This document shows positions 26,703 through 35,416 of a DNA stretch of 64,000 nucleotides, one piece after another. Under the pieces are notes generated by a model. It did not search any database, was not told where the DNA came from, and worked only from the letters and a program-made list of their open reading frames with translations. Both the position numbers and the translations under genes were made by a program. The DNA is from Sva-07 sp963707515 (GTDB lineage Bacteria; Actinomycetota; Acidimicrobiia; Acidimicrobiales; Ilumatobacteraceae). The stretch lies in assembly GCA_963707515.1 (NCBI GenBank), contig CAVPQI010000002.1, forward strand, positions 62,001 to 126,000. The letters run 5' to 3'. Positions within the stretch are counted from its first letter, which is position 1, and every line of letters begins with the position of its first letter.

Positions 26703-27470
26703 TCAGTGATCGGGACGGGCGTAGTAGCAGTACTCGTGGACGGCGCCGAACCCCGAGTCCTCGTACAGGGAAATGCCGGCGTCGTTGTCCGCCATGACAG
26801 CGAGATACATCTGGGCGACCTGGCGTCGGAACGCTTCCTGGGCCAGCCCGTTGAGGACGGCCTTCGCCACGCCTCGGCGACGGTGAGCGGGATCGGTGGC
26901 CATGCACTGAACGCCGCCCCAGTCTCGTTCGATCACGAGCTGGCCGACACCGACCACCTCGGATCCGAGCCGTGCGGCGACGAAGGCGGTCGGCAGATCC
27001 GGCGCCAGCAGGACGCCGCGGCACACCGCCTCGTCCGCCTCGGTTCGGCCGCGGGTGGCTTCGACTGACCAGTACGTGTCGAACCATGCGTCGGTTGGCG
27101 TCTCGGTGATCTCGATCTCGGAGGCGTGTGATTGGGTCCGATCGATCACCTCGCCCGTCGCCGCGGCCTCCACGAATGTTCTCGCTGATGACTCATAGCC
27201 GCGCTCGCCGAGGTAGGCGACGAGTGACGGTGGTGCCGACGCCGTGGTCACCTGAATGCGCGCCGGTACACCGCGCTCGTCATAGAACGATTCGGCTCGG
27301 GACACGAGTTCTTCGACGCTTCTGCCGGCACCCACGGCGAGCGCCGAGTTCGCTCGGCGAGTCACGCCTTCCGCCCATCGGTAGCGCCAGCCGCCGCGGG
27401 TCTCCACGACGACAGGACGCCAGGCGTTGGCCATGAGCTCGTCGAGCAGCGGCAGTCCTCGCATCGGCAC
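26703..27470 (-). CDS. GNAT-family N-acetyltransferase
   Basis: 255 aa. The acetyl-CoA-binding part is C-terminal: GVQCMATDPAHRRRGVAKAVLNGL (the RRRGVA loop binds the pyrophosphate), then LAVMADNDAGISLYEDSGFGAVHEYCYY. The first 130 residues form a degenerate second GNAT-like half. Start is GTG 27470 with ATG 27464 as alternative; TACGCT at 27475-27480 could be a -10 box of a leaderless transcript. The acceptor substrate is unknown. Confidence 0.87.
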   Translation of the reverse strand: MPMRGLPLLDELMANAWRPVVVETRGGWRYRWAEGVTRRANSALAVGAGRSVEELVSRAESFYDERGVPARIQVTTASAPPSLVAYLGERGYESSARTFVEAAATGEVIDRTQSHASEIEITETPTDAWFDTYWSVEATRGRTEADEAVCRGVLLAPDLPTAFVAARLGSEVVGVGQLVIERDWGGVQCMATDPAHRRRGVAKAVLNGLAQEAFRRQVAQMYLAVMADNDAGISLYEDSGFGAVHEYCYYARPDH

Positions 27471-27802
27471 AGCGTAGAGATCAGCGTCGAGCAGGCAGCC
27501 AGACGATGGCGCCGCTCACCTGCTCGCGAGGGTTCGCGTCGTCACCGAGGTTCGCCGCCGTGCGAAGCCGTGAGCAACGTCGCTTCGAGCGAGCGGAACG
27601 CTGTGGCTCGTTCCGAGTCGACGTACCGCCCGATCGCCCAATTGAGAACGCCCCCGTTGATGCCACCGACCCGGCATCGAGGGACGGTTAGGTCGCACAG
27701 TGAACGGTCCATTGGTCGGAGTTGTCGTGACCTCGAGGTAACCGCCGGTGCCCGCTGGCCGCTCTGCCTGCGTGCCAGCGGGTAGCGTGAGGCCCGAAAC
27801 GC
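27471..27802. other. gene-free gap before tRNA-Gly
   Basis: No convincing coding frame on either strand. It contains a 9-bp inverted repeat (27751-27759 with 27774-27782) shortly before the tRNA, and presumably the tRNA promoter. Reading frames antisense to the tRNA are artefacts. Confidence 0.5.
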
Positions 27803-27876
27803 GCGGGTGAAGTGTTGTGGTGGCACCTCTGCCTTCCAAGCAGATAGGGCGGGTTCGATTCCCGTCACCCGCTCCA
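27803..27876 (+). tRNA. tRNA-Gly (anticodon UCC)
   Basis: Acceptor arms GCGGGTG and CACCCGC pair perfectly. The anticodon stem CTCTGC/GCAGA-type arm holds loop CTTCCAA with anticodon TCC, and the T arm GCGGG-TTCGATT-CCCGT is standard. CCA is encoded at 27874-27876. Confidence 0.95.
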
Positions 27877-27927
27877 CACGAACGTCCACCTCGCTGGGCG
27901 GTCGAGTTCCGTCCCCGAGGAGCGCTG

Positions 27928-28602
27928 ATGCCTCCTCCGGACGGGTTCGAGCCAGGGCGGTGGTCTCCGGCGGTGCCCGGTGCCGTGCGCACGTACGCCC
28001 TGGAGGCCCAGCTCGTGCTCGCCGGCCTCGACACCGAGGCGCTGTCGAGGGCGGGGGTGCGGATCGAGGTCGTCGACCACGACGACCTCACGTCGTTCGT
28101 GAAGTCAAAGGTGACCGTCGACGAGGGCGAGCGCGTGGTGACGTTGCACCAGTTCGTGGCAGAGCGCACGGCGGGGACGGGCCGGCCCACGCAGGTGCGG
28201 CTGAAGGTGAAGTCCGGTGACGCGCTCAACCGCCACTTTCCGTTGACCGACGGCCCGCCCCTCGCTGCCGAGCCGGACGCCGCCGGATCCGACCTGATCG
28301 CGGCCTGGCTCGCCGAGGCGGTGGCCGCGTCCAGCGCCCCGGACGCGACGGCCACCGTGGCGAGGTTCGTGATCGATGGCGACTCGATGGCGGAAACGGG
28401 CCAGGACTGGGTCCAGCCGTTCGCCACGGCGCGGATCGAGGACGACGCGGTGCACCTGCAATCACGTTCGTTGTTCGTGTTGCAGTCGTTTCCGCTGCCC
28501 CCGGGCTTCACGCCGCCGCCGGGCATCCTCGGTGTGCACTACGTCGCAGTCCCTGCGCCAGAACTCATCGCCGATCTGGTCGACGGCGTCGCCGCGCTCT
28601 GA
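27928..28602 (+). CDS. hypothetical protein
   Basis: 224 aa from ATG 27928, with GAGGAG 6 nt upstream. It starts PPPDGFEPGRWSPAVPGAVRTY and is rich in Val, Asp and Ala, with no signal peptide, no membrane segment and no motif I recognise. Codon use (strong G/C at third positions) fits a real gene. It stands alone between tRNA-Gly and a tRNA relic. Confidence 0.65.
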   Translation: MPPPDGFEPGRWSPAVPGAVRTYALEAQLVLAGLDTEALSRAGVRIEVVDHDDLTSFVKSKVTVDEGERVVTLHQFVAERTAGTGRPTQVRLKVKSGDALNRHFPLTDGPPLAAEPDAAGSDLIAAWLAEAVAASSAPDATATVARFVIDGDSMAETGQDWVQPFATARIEDDAVHLQSRSLFVLQSFPLPPGFTPPPGILGVHYVAVPAPELIADLVDGVAAL

Positions 28603-28732
28603 GCGGCCGGGTCCGGGTGGGTCGACGTCATCCTGGTGCGCGTTCCTCGGCGCTCCGATTCACTCGCCCCTCGCCCACGCCCATCGATGCGGTCCGGAAC
28701 GCCGGCATGCTTGCTGAGCAGAGCGTTCACTG

Positions 28733-28782
28733 GGCATCATCAGCTTGGAAGGCTGAGGTTCTCGCCCTTGGACTTCATCCGC
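28733..28782 (-). pseudogene. tRNA-Gly 5'-half relic
   Basis: On the minus strand, starting at 28782, the sequence reads GCGGATG (an acceptor 5' arm), a D-arm-like stretch ending GAGAACC, then TCAGCCTTCCAAGCTGA, an exact tRNA-Gly(UCC) anticodon arm, and TGATG of the variable loop. The expected T arm and 3' acceptor strand are missing. It is distinct from the intact tRNA-Gly at 27803. Confidence 0.6.
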
Positions 28783-28829
28783 GAAGCGAGCACGCGAGAC
28801 CGGGCCGGCGCGACGCTGCCCGGATCCGA

Positions 28830-29468
28830 TCAGCGGACCGGGGACGTCAGCAGTGCGGTGAGCGCGGTGATGAGTGACTCGCGCATCTGCTGGGTCGAGT
28901 TACGCAGCATGCGGGTGTGGATCGCGAACGTGTCGTAGGCGGCGAACACGACCACGGCGTCGGTGAGCTGATCGCGCTGGGGCTGCGGGTGCGCGTCGAG
29001 CTCGGGGCCGAACTGCGTGCGCACGAGGCGACGAGTGAGCTCCATGATCGCCGCGAACTCGGTGTCGATCGACGGGATCGTGTCGGCACGCATCCGGGCC
29101 ACGCGCAACGGCCCGTCCATCCGGAGGAAGAGCCGGATCCGAGCGTCGACGAAGCGTTCGATCCGCTGCTCGAGGGTCCCGTCGCCGAGTTCTTCGACCG
29201 CGCCGTACACCTGGGCTTCGGCGATGGCGTGGTTGATCGTCGTCCTCACCAGATCGTCGAGATCGTCGAAATAGCGGAAGATCGAACGGTCGGACACGCC
29301 TGCCCGCTCGGCGATGTCGCCGGTGGACGGCTCGAGGTTGCCCTCGCTGATCAGGTCGAGCAAGGCAACGATCACGGCGGTCCGGTTCCGGGTCCGTCGG
29401 AGCGTGCGACCATCGACGGTGCGCTCGACGTCCTGCTCGTTCGACTGCGGCAGTCCTGTCGAATCCAT
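28830..29468 (-). CDS. TetR-family transcriptional regulator
   Basis: 212 aa. The N-terminal helix-turn-helix is clear after an acidic lead: TRNRTAVIVALLDLISEGN, then STGDIAERAGVSDRSIFRYFDDLDDL. The C-terminal helical ligand domain is not assignable. It is divergent from the DUF2786 gene with a 61-nt gap that should hold its own operator. Confidence 0.88.
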   Translation of the reverse strand: MDSTGLPQSNEQDVERTVDGRTLRRTRNRTAVIVALLDLISEGNLEPSTGDIAERAGVSDRSIFRYFDDLDDLVRTTINHAIAEAQVYGAVEELGDGTLEQRIERFVDARIRLFLRMDGPLRVARMRADTIPSIDTEFAAIMELTRRLVRTQFGPELDAHPQPQRDQLTDAVVVFAAYDTFAIHTRMLRNSTQQMRESLITALTALLTSPVR

Positions 29469-29529
29469 GTGCTCCTACGCTCGGGATCGATGCGGCTCGA
29501 AATGGAGAAGAGGTGAACCGTTCCCGGTG

Positions 29530-30264
29530 ATGAGGGAAGCTACACAGAGCAACTCGGCGCTGGTTGCCCGAGTGGGCAAACTCTTGGACAAAGCGGCGAT
29601 GACCGCCAACGTCCACGAGGCGGACGCATTCTCGCGCAAGGCGGCCGAGCTGATCGCCCGGCATCGCATCGACCCCGAGCACCTCGCCCGCGACGCAGCC
29701 CGCGGCGAGCTCGGCGTCCGCGACGTCGTCCTGGGGCGCGGGGCATACGTCCGGGCGCGGCTGTACCTCTTGATGGCGGTCGCCGAGGCGCACGACGCCC
29801 GGGTCGTCTTCGCGGCCGGGCCGAGCGGCACGGTCGCCCACGTCGCCGGGTTCACCGACGACCTCGACCTCATCGAGACGATGTACCACTCGCTGCACGC
29901 CCAGGCGGCCAGCCAGATGGCGTCCATCCGCCGGTCGACGGCCGCGGCGACGCAACGGTTCCGGCGCTCGTTCCTGTTCGGCTTCGCCGAGCGCATCTCG
30001 GAGTTGCTGAAGTCGGCGAACTCCGAGGCGCTGGCCGCCGCCCGTCAGGCGACACCGGGCGCGTCGACCGAGCTCGCACTTCGTCAGCGTGGCGCCCGCG
30101 TCGAGGAGTTCGCCGCCACGCACTTCGGACGAGTACGAACGGCTCGCCCTGCTGGTCCCGCGCAGGTCGGTGGCTGGCAGGCCGGGGCGGCTGCCGCCGA
30201 TCGCGCCGATGTCGGTCGCGCCCGGCTGTCCGGCAGGCGGGCAATCGGTCGAGCGGACCGATGA
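29530..30264 (+). CDS. DUF2786-domain protein
   Basis: 244 aa from ATG 29530 (a GTG lies one codon before). The N-terminal 45 residues, VGKLLDKAAMTANVHEADAFSRKAAELI, are the DUF2786 domain. The middle (FVAGFTDDLDLIETMYHSL-type, here VAGFTDDLDLIETMY) is its usual companion domain. The Arg/Ala-rich C terminus looks disordered. It overlaps the following metallohydrolase gene by 4 nt, a pairing common in Actinobacteria. Function unknown. Confidence 0.83.
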   Translation: MREATQSNSALVARVGKLLDKAAMTANVHEADAFSRKAAELIARHRIDPEHLARDAARGELGVRDVVLGRGAYVRARLYLLMAVAEAHDARVVFAAGPSGTVAHVAGFTDDLDLIETMYHSLHAQAASQMASIRRSTAAATQRFRRSFLFGFAERISELLKSANSEALAAARQATPGASTELALRQRGARVEEFAATHFGRVRTARPAGPAQVGGWQAGAAAADRADVGRARLSGRRAIGRADR

Positions 30265-30767
30265 TCGCCAGCCGCGACGACGAACGGACCGCGGTGTACG
30301 CCGCCGAGGCGGTCGCGTTCGACGGCACCGACCTGGAGTCGACACTGCCACTCGAACGCCTGCAGGATCTGGTGGCAGAACTGACGGCGACGGCGTGGTG
30401 GTCGGGACCGCCGGTGGCAGTGACCGCCGCTCGACGCGACGCCGCGTCGTCGTCGGCACGTGACCGACAGGTCGCCGCCGGGGGACCGGCGAGCGTTCGG
30501 ATCGCCGCTGGGCAGTGCACGATCGCCACGGTCGTGCACGAGCTGGCGCACTGTCTGGCGGGCGTCGACGCCGGGCATGGTCCCGTGTTCCGGGCGGCGA
30601 TGCTCGACGTCGTCACGGTCGCCACCAACCTCGATCCGACGGATCGTCGCGGCGCACTGCACGTCGCCCAACTCCGCCAGGCGTTCGACGAGGCGCGGCT
30701 CGCAGTGGGGGAGCGCCGGTGGCCCGCACCACCGAGTTCGGTCGGTGGTCCGATCGTCCTCGGCTGA
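30261..30767 (+). CDS. putative metallohydrolase (TIGR04338-like)
   Basis: 168 aa. A zincin motif HELAH (in VVHELAHCLAG, about residue 93) is followed by GHGPVFRAAMLDV, giving a third histidine as in short metallopeptidases. The N terminus is variable. Its start codon overlaps the stop of the DUF2786 gene, so they are translationally coupled. By layout it belongs to the small actinobacterial metallohydrolase family usually adjacent to DUF2786. Substrate unknown. Confidence 0.78.
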   Translation: MIASRDDERTAVYAAEAVAFDGTDLESTLPLERLQDLVAELTATAWWSGPPVAVTAARRDAASSSARDRQVAAGGPASVRIAAGQCTIATVVHELAHCLAGVDAGHGPVFRAAMLDVVTVATNLDPTDRRGALHVAQLRQAFDEARLAVGERRWPAPPSSVGGPIVLG

Positions 30768-30798
30768 AACGGTCAGCGCTCAGTACGCTGTCGCCCGC

Positions 30799-30876
30799 CG
30801 GGACGTAGCGCAGCTTGGTTAGCGCGCCTGCTTTGGGAGCAGGAGGCCGGGAGTTCGAATCTCCCCGTCCCGACCA
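30799..30876 (+). tRNA. tRNA-Pro (anticodon UGG)
   Basis: Acceptor arms CGGGACG/CGTCCCG, D arm GCGC-AGCTTGGTTA-GCGC, anticodon arm CCTGC-TTTGGGA-GCAGG with anticodon TGG, and T arm GGGAG-TTCGAAT-CTCCC. Encoded CCA at 30874-30876. It lies 31 nt after the metallohydrolase gene. Confidence 0.96.
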
Positions 30877-31014
30877 CGCTGAGCTGGTGCTTGGCGCTGC
30901 CCCGGCGATTCGGGGCCCGGCCGCTGGCGACCGGTGGCGGCGGCTCAGGCATCTGCCTGGTGACGGGCGAAAGCCTCTGGATGGCGGGGGAGGGGTGTCC
31001 CGTAGCGTGCGGGC

Positions 31015-32037
31015 GTGCCTCTCGACAGCGATCTGGTGGATGCGGTCCTGGCATCACCGCTGGGCGTGTCGTGGTTGGCGGTCCTCGAGGCTGGGCCTCT
31101 CGAGGGTGGGGGTTGGGCATCGACGGCGCCGATCTCGGATCCGGCAGCGGTGGCGTCGGCCGTCGATCGGGTCGGCGACCTGTCGTTCGGCACGTTGATG
31201 GATGCCGCGGTGTACGCCGCCGTGATGGAGTCGGGCCCGTGGATCTCGGAAGCGCCGGCGTGGGTTGCAGCCGCCTACCGCCAGGCAGCGCGTCGGGCGC
31301 CGATCGCCGAAGCGGTCGCCGATCGCTTCGTCGTGGAACTGAACGCGCCGCTCGAGCGCACCGGCCAGCAGTGGTGGACCGACGGTCATCCGGGCCTCGA
31401 AGCGCTCGTACCCCTGTTCCGAAATTACGGCCACGTGTACGGGGCGGGAGAGTTCACCTCTGCCGGGCTGTGGACCGCGACCGACCCGCTGGCGGAGGTG
31501 CTCGAGCAGATGGTCGGGGCGTGGGAGATCGAGACGGGGCCCGTGACCAGATGGTGGATGCCGGTTCGTCCCGAGGCGCGCGTGTTCGAGATCCACGGAC
31601 CCGTGGACTGGGCGACGCTCGTGACGCGCTACCCGCACCTCGCGGCGCCGCACCCGGGTTGGGAACTCCCGGGCGTCAACCAGCACCGCCACGTGATCGC
31701 TCCGCTGCTCACCCTTGCCGATCAACGCTCCGTTCGGACCTCAGTCGGTCGGCATCTGGTTCCGGACTGGCAGTCCGTGGCCGACGACTACGACGGCGTC
31801 CACCTGTCGTGGCGAGGATTCCTCACCACCGAAGGCTGCGTCGTCGATCTCGGTGACGGCGACGTGACGATGCTTCGCTACTGGTTCAGCGAACGCACGC
31901 TCTGGCTCAATGACGTGTTCGCGGAACCGCGTCCCGCACCCGATCCGCAGATCGACTTCACGAGCCATCGCTGGCCACCCCTCCCGCCGCGCATCACCGT
32001 CGACCGCCAGTTCGTCCATCGGCTCCTCGGACGTTGA
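31015..32037 (+). CDS. hypothetical protein
   Basis: 340 aa from GTG 31015; a TAGCGT -10-like box at 31002-31007 suggests a leaderless transcript. The protein is rich in Trp, Ala and Val (ATDPLAEVLEQMVGAWEIE, VFEIHGPVDWATLVTRYPHL) with no signal peptide or membrane helix. I do not recognise a family. Third-position G/C bias supports coding. Confidence 0.7.
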   Translation: MPLDSDLVDAVLASPLGVSWLAVLEAGPLEGGGWASTAPISDPAAVASAVDRVGDLSFGTLMDAAVYAAVMESGPWISEAPAWVAAAYRQAARRAPIAEAVADRFVVELNAPLERTGQQWWTDGHPGLEALVPLFRNYGHVYGAGEFTSAGLWTATDPLAEVLEQMVGAWEIETGPVTRWWMPVRPEARVFEIHGPVDWATLVTRYPHLAAPHPGWELPGVNQHRHVIAPLLTLADQRSVRTSVGRHLVPDWQSVADDYDGVHLSWRGFLTTEGCVVDLGDGDVTMLRYWFSERTLWLNDVFAEPRPAPDPQIDFTSHRWPPLPPRITVDRQFVHRLLGR

Positions 32038-32151
32038 GTCCGAGCTTCCTGCGACGAATCGGCTCCACCCACCGATCCCGGGCTCTGGTGCGCTGGTACG
32101 GCGGTCTGGCTACATCGGCACGACGGAGGGATGGCGTGGCGGGGTCCACGG

Positions 32152-32934
32152 TCAGGTTCCGGTGAAGTGGGGGTCGCGGCGTTCGAGGAAGGCGGCGACG
32201 CCCTCGCGGTGGTCGTCGGACTGCATGCACTCCTCCAGAACCCCGCGGTGGATGGGGAGGTGGTCCGACCAGGATCGGCCGAGACCGCGCATCACGAGAT
32301 CCTTGACCCGCGCCGCGGCGAACGGGGAGCCCTGTGACAGGCGGACGGCGGTGTCGAGGGCGGTGGCGGCGAGCTCGTCGGGCTGCACGACCTTCCAGAC
32401 GTACCCCCGCTGCAGCGCCGCGTCGGCGCTCAGGAACTCGCCGGAGAGCAGCAGGTCCATCGCCGACTGGACGCCGATGAGGCGGGGGAGGAGCCAGGTG
32501 CCGGCGCCGGCGTCGGGCACCAGTCCCCGGTGGACGAAGTTCCAGGCGAAGCGTGCGTTGGGCGTGGCGATGCGGATGTCGCACATCGAGGTCAGCTCGG
32601 CACCCCAGCCGACGGCGGGTCCGTCGACGGCACAGATCAGCGGCTTGGTGAAGCCGAGCATCGAACCCTCGTGCGTGCTCCAGGCGTCACCCTCCTGATT
32701 GGCGCGGTCTTCGGCGGGCACGTCGGCGAGCGCTGACAGATCGGTGCCGGCACAGAAGGAACCTGGCACTCCTGTGATGACAGCGGCGCGAACGTCGGCG
32801 TCGTCGCGGGCCCGGTCGAGCAGCGCGAAGAGCTGCGTGTTCATCTCGAACGTCATGGCGTTCTTCCGCTCGGGGCGATCGATCGTGATGACGGCGATCC
32901 CCGGATCGGACACCTCATACAGCAGTTCGTCCAT
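32152..32934 (-). CDS. enoyl-CoA hydratase/isomerase family protein
   Basis: 260 aa from ATG 32934. The crotonase fold is clear: VITIDRPERKNAMTFEMN, FCAGTDLSALAD (first oxyanion-hole strand) and the AVDGPAVGWGAEL loop (second), then a Glu/Asp region AGAGTWLLPRLIG. It hydrates or isomerises enoyl-CoA esters. Divergent from the liv/acyl-CoA dehydrogenase operon across a shared regulatory gap, so it probably serves the same beta-oxidation-like route. Confidence 0.92.
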   Translation of the reverse strand: MDELLYEVSDPGIAVITIDRPERKNAMTFEMNTQLFALLDRARDDADVRAAVITGVPGSFCAGTDLSALADVPAEDRANQEGDAWSTHEGSMLGFTKPLICAVDGPAVGWGAELTSMCDIRIATPNARFAWNFVHRGLVPDAGAGTWLLPRLIGVQSAMDLLLSGEFLSADAALQRGYVWKVVQPDELAATALDTAVRLSQGSPFAAARVKDLVMRGLGRSWSDHLPIHRGVLEECMQSDDHREGVAAFLERRDPHFTGT

Positions 32935-32960
32935 GTGTCTCCTCGTTGGTGGTGCAGGAC

Positions 32961-33002
32961 TTGCTCGGCTCGCCAATGTAGCCATATAATGAACGCCGTT
33001 CA
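32961..33002 (+). promoter_or_regulatory. promoter and TetR-type operator of the liv operon
   Basis: TTGCTC (32961-32966) and TATAAT (32985-32990) are spaced 18 bp, an excellent vegetative promoter for the plus-strand operon. The palindrome TGAACG-C-CGTTCA (32990-33002) overlaps the end of the -10 box and the transcription start region. The site lies in the divergent gap with the enoyl-CoA hydratase and may be bound by the TetR-like regulator encoded at 40988. Confidence 0.7.
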
Positions 33003-33054
33003 ATAAACCGCCACCGAATCGGACGGGGCCTGTAGGTGAGGGAGCGAGGGGCAG

Positions 33055-33813
33055 ATGAGCGGACTCGAGGTGCGTGACGTCACCATGCGCATCGGCGGCA
33101 TCGTTGCGCTCGAGGAGGTGTCCTTCGACGTCCCCTCGCAGACCGTGTGCGCCCTGATCGGCCCGAACGGTGCCGGCAAGACGACGCTGTTCAACGTCGT
33201 CACCGGGCTGTACACGCCGACGGCCGGTTCGGTCCGGCTCGACGGTGAAGAAGTCGTCGGGCAGCCGCCCTACGAGCTCGCCCGCCGCGGCGTCGCCCGC
33301 ACCTTCCAGAACCTCGCGCTCTGGCACGACATGACAGTGCTCGAGAACGTCCTGTGCGGCGCGTACCACCGGAGCCGGCAAGGCATTCCGAGCGCCGTGC
33401 TCGGCCTCAAGCGTCGCCACGAGCGGCTGCTCGACGCCGAGGCCCGATCACTGCTCGACCTCGTCGGCCTCGCCGACCTCGCCGACCAACCCTGCAAGGG
33501 CTTGCCGTACGGGACGCTGAAGCGCGTCGAGCTCGCACGCGCCTTGGCGTCGGCGCCGAGACTGTTGCTGCTCGATGAGCCCGCCACCGGACTCACGCAG
33601 TCCGAGGTCGACGAACTGGCCGACCTCATCAAGTCAGTCGTCGCCGAGCGTGGGCTCGGCCTGCTGATCGTCGAGCACCACATGGGCATGGTCATGCGCC
33701 TGGCCGAGAAGGTCGTCGTGCTCAACCGCGGGCGCAACCTCGCCGAGGGAACACCGGACGAGGTCCAGACCAACCCGGCCGTGGTCGAGGCGTACCTGGG
33801 GACGCCGGCGTGA
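33055..33813 (+). CDS. livG: branched-chain-type ABC transporter ATP-binding protein, LivG type
   Basis: 252 aa. Walker A GPNGAGKTT (about residues 38-46), Q-loop RTFQN, signature variant LPYGTLKRVE, Walker B LLLLDEPATGL and switch His in IVEHHMGMV identify a LivG ATPase of a hydrophobic/branched-chain amino-acid-type importer. The signature loop lacks the usual LSGGQ, as is normal for LivG proteins. It overlaps livF by 4 nt and is the first gene of the operon. Confidence 0.94.
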   Translation: MSGLEVRDVTMRIGGIVALEEVSFDVPSQTVCALIGPNGAGKTTLFNVVTGLYTPTAGSVRLDGEEVVGQPPYELARRGVARTFQNLALWHDMTVLENVLCGAYHRSRQGIPSAVLGLKRRHERLLDAEARSLLDLVGLADLADQPCKGLPYGTLKRVELARALASAPRLLLLDEPATGLTQSEVDELADLIKSVVAERGLGLLIVEHHMGMVMRLAEKVVVLNRGRNLAEGTPDEVQTNPAVVEAYLGTPA

Positions 33814-34520
33814 CGCCGCTGCTCGAACTCCGCCTCCTGTCAGCCGGGTACGGCCAGGTCCACGTGCTGCACGAGGTGTCGCTCACCGTCGATCCCGGTG
33901 AGATCGTCGTCCTGCTCGGGGCGAACGGTGCCGGCAAGACGACCACGCTCCGCGCCGTGTGCGGCATGATCCCGTCGAGCGGGCAGATCCTCGTCGACGA
34001 TGTGATCGACGCCAACCCCGAACCGGCGCGGATGCTCGCCAAGGGCATCGCCCACGTACCGCAGGGCCGCGGCACGATCGCCGAGATCACCGTCGAGGAC
34101 AACCTCCGCGTCGGCGCCTACACCCGGCGCGACGACGAAGTCGACGACGACATCGAACGGTTCTGCGAGCTGTTCCCGATCCTCGGTGAACGGCGCCGGC
34201 AGCCGGCCGGGCAGCTGTCGGGTGGCGAGCAACAGATGCTGGCGATCGCCCGGGCGATGCTGTCGCGGCCCCGCCTGCTGCTGCTCGACGAACCATCGCT
34301 CGGGCTTGCCCCGATCATCGTCCACTCACTGTTCGACATCCTCGCCGAACTGCGCGAGACCTCCGGCGTCGCCGTGCTGCTCGTGGAACAGAACGCGGCG
34401 CTGGCATTGCCGATGGCCAGCCGCGCCTACGTCCTCGAATCCGGCCGCATCGTCCAGTCCGGCAGCGCCGACGAGCTGATGGCCGACGACTCCGTCCGAC
34501 GCGCCTACCTCGGGAACTAG
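33810..34520 (+). CDS. livF: branched-chain-type ABC transporter ATP-binding protein, LivF type
   Basis: 236 aa from GTG 33810. Walker A GANGAGKTT, signature LSGGEQQM, Walker B LLLLDEPSLGL and the switch region LLVEQN are classic LivF. Partner of the LivG ATPase, energising the two permeases that follow. It overlaps livG by 4 nt. Confidence 0.94.
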   Translation: MTPLLELRLLSAGYGQVHVLHEVSLTVDPGEIVVLLGANGAGKTTTLRAVCGMIPSSGQILVDDVIDANPEPARMLAKGIAHVPQGRGTIAEITVEDNLRVGAYTRRDDEVDDDIERFCELFPILGERRRQPAGQLSGGEQQMLAIARAMLSRPRLLLLDEPSLGLAPIIVHSLFDILAELRETSGVAVLLVEQNAALALPMASRAYVLESGRIVQSGSADELMADDSVRRAYLGN

Positions 34521-34528
34521 GTATCGAC

Positions 34529-35416
34529 ATGCAACTCCTGATCGCCCGCATCTTCGACGGCATCGCCAACGGCACCGCCTACGGACTCGTCGCGCTCGCG
34601 CTCGTGGTCATCTACAAGTCGACGACGCTGATCAACTTCGCCCAAGGTGAAATGGGGCTCCTCGGCGCCTACCTCACCTACATGCTGACCGCCTCGTTCG
34701 GGCTCAACGTGTGGGTTGCGGTCGTGTTGGCGATGCTGCTCAGTGCCGGCATCGGCGCCGGAATCGAGCGAACCCTGATCCGGCCCTTCGATCCCGCCAA
34801 CCACCTGGCGCTCGCGCTGGTGACGCTGGGATTGTTCCTCGGCATCAACGCAGCGGTGGCGATCATCTGGGGCCACGAGGTGAGACGCCTCCCGAACCTG
34901 TTCCCCGACGGCGCGCTCGTGAACTGGGGGCCGGCCCGCCTCACGTGGGCGACGATCGGGACCGTCGTCGTCGCGCTCGTCGCCGTCGTCCTGCTGATGG
35001 CGTTCCTCCGCTACACCAAGGTCGGGCTCGCCTTCCGCTCCGTCTCGTCGAACATGGAGTCGAGCCGGCTCGCCGGGCTCAACGTGTCACGCACCCTGCA
35101 GATCGGCTGGGCGCTCGCCGCGGCCATCGGCACGTTGGGCGCCGTGATGTTCGTCTCGACGCGATCCCTCGATCCGTCCTCGATGTCCAGAGTGCTCATC
35201 TACGCCGCCGCCGCGGCTGCGCTGGGCGGGCTCGACAGCATCGGTGGCGCGCTCATCGGCGGTCTCGTGCTCGGCCTGGTCCAGAGCGTCGTCGTCCAGT
35301 ACGTCCCGGCGATCCCCACCGAGATGTCGGTCGCGGTCGCCGTGCTGGTGCTGGCGATCGTCCTCCTCGTCAAGCCGAACGGGCTCTTCGGTACGCGCAA
35401 GGTCGTGCGGGCATGA
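34529..35416 (+). CDS. livH: branched-chain-type ABC transporter permease, LivH type
   Basis: 295 aa with about eight membrane helices. Typical patches: IFDGIANGTAYGLVALALVVIY at the start, TLINFAQGEMGLLGAY, and the cytoplasmic loop FRSVSSNMESSRLAGLNVSR that contacts the ATPases. Ends VKPNGLFGTRKVV, the usual LivH/LivM ending. Eight nt after livF, overlapping livM by 4 nt. Confidence 0.93.
   Translation: MQLLIARIFDGIANGTAYGLVALALVVIYKSTTLINFAQGEMGLLGAYLTYMLTASFGLNVWVAVVLAMLLSAGIGAGIERTLIRPFDPANHLALALVTLGLFLGINAAVAIIWGHEVRRLPNLFPDGALVNWGPARLTWATIGTVVVALVAVVLLMAFLRYTKVGLAFRSVSSNMESSRLAGLNVSRTLQIGWALAAAIGTLGAVMFVSTRSLDPSSMSRVLIYAAAAAALGGLDSIGGALIGGLVLGLVQSVVVQYVPAIPTEMSVAVAVLVLAIVLLVKPNGLFGTRKVVRA

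Noticed and set aside
27542..27889. Minus-strand frame containing TGIEPALSAWKAEVPP
   Set aside because: This is the familiar artefact of translating antisense to tRNA-Gly; the tRNA itself explains the sequence.
28617..28938. Two overlapping plus-strand frames between the hypothetical gene and the TetR gene
   Set aside because: They run across the tRNA-Gly relic and into the TetR gene antisense; no ribosome site or protein-like composition.
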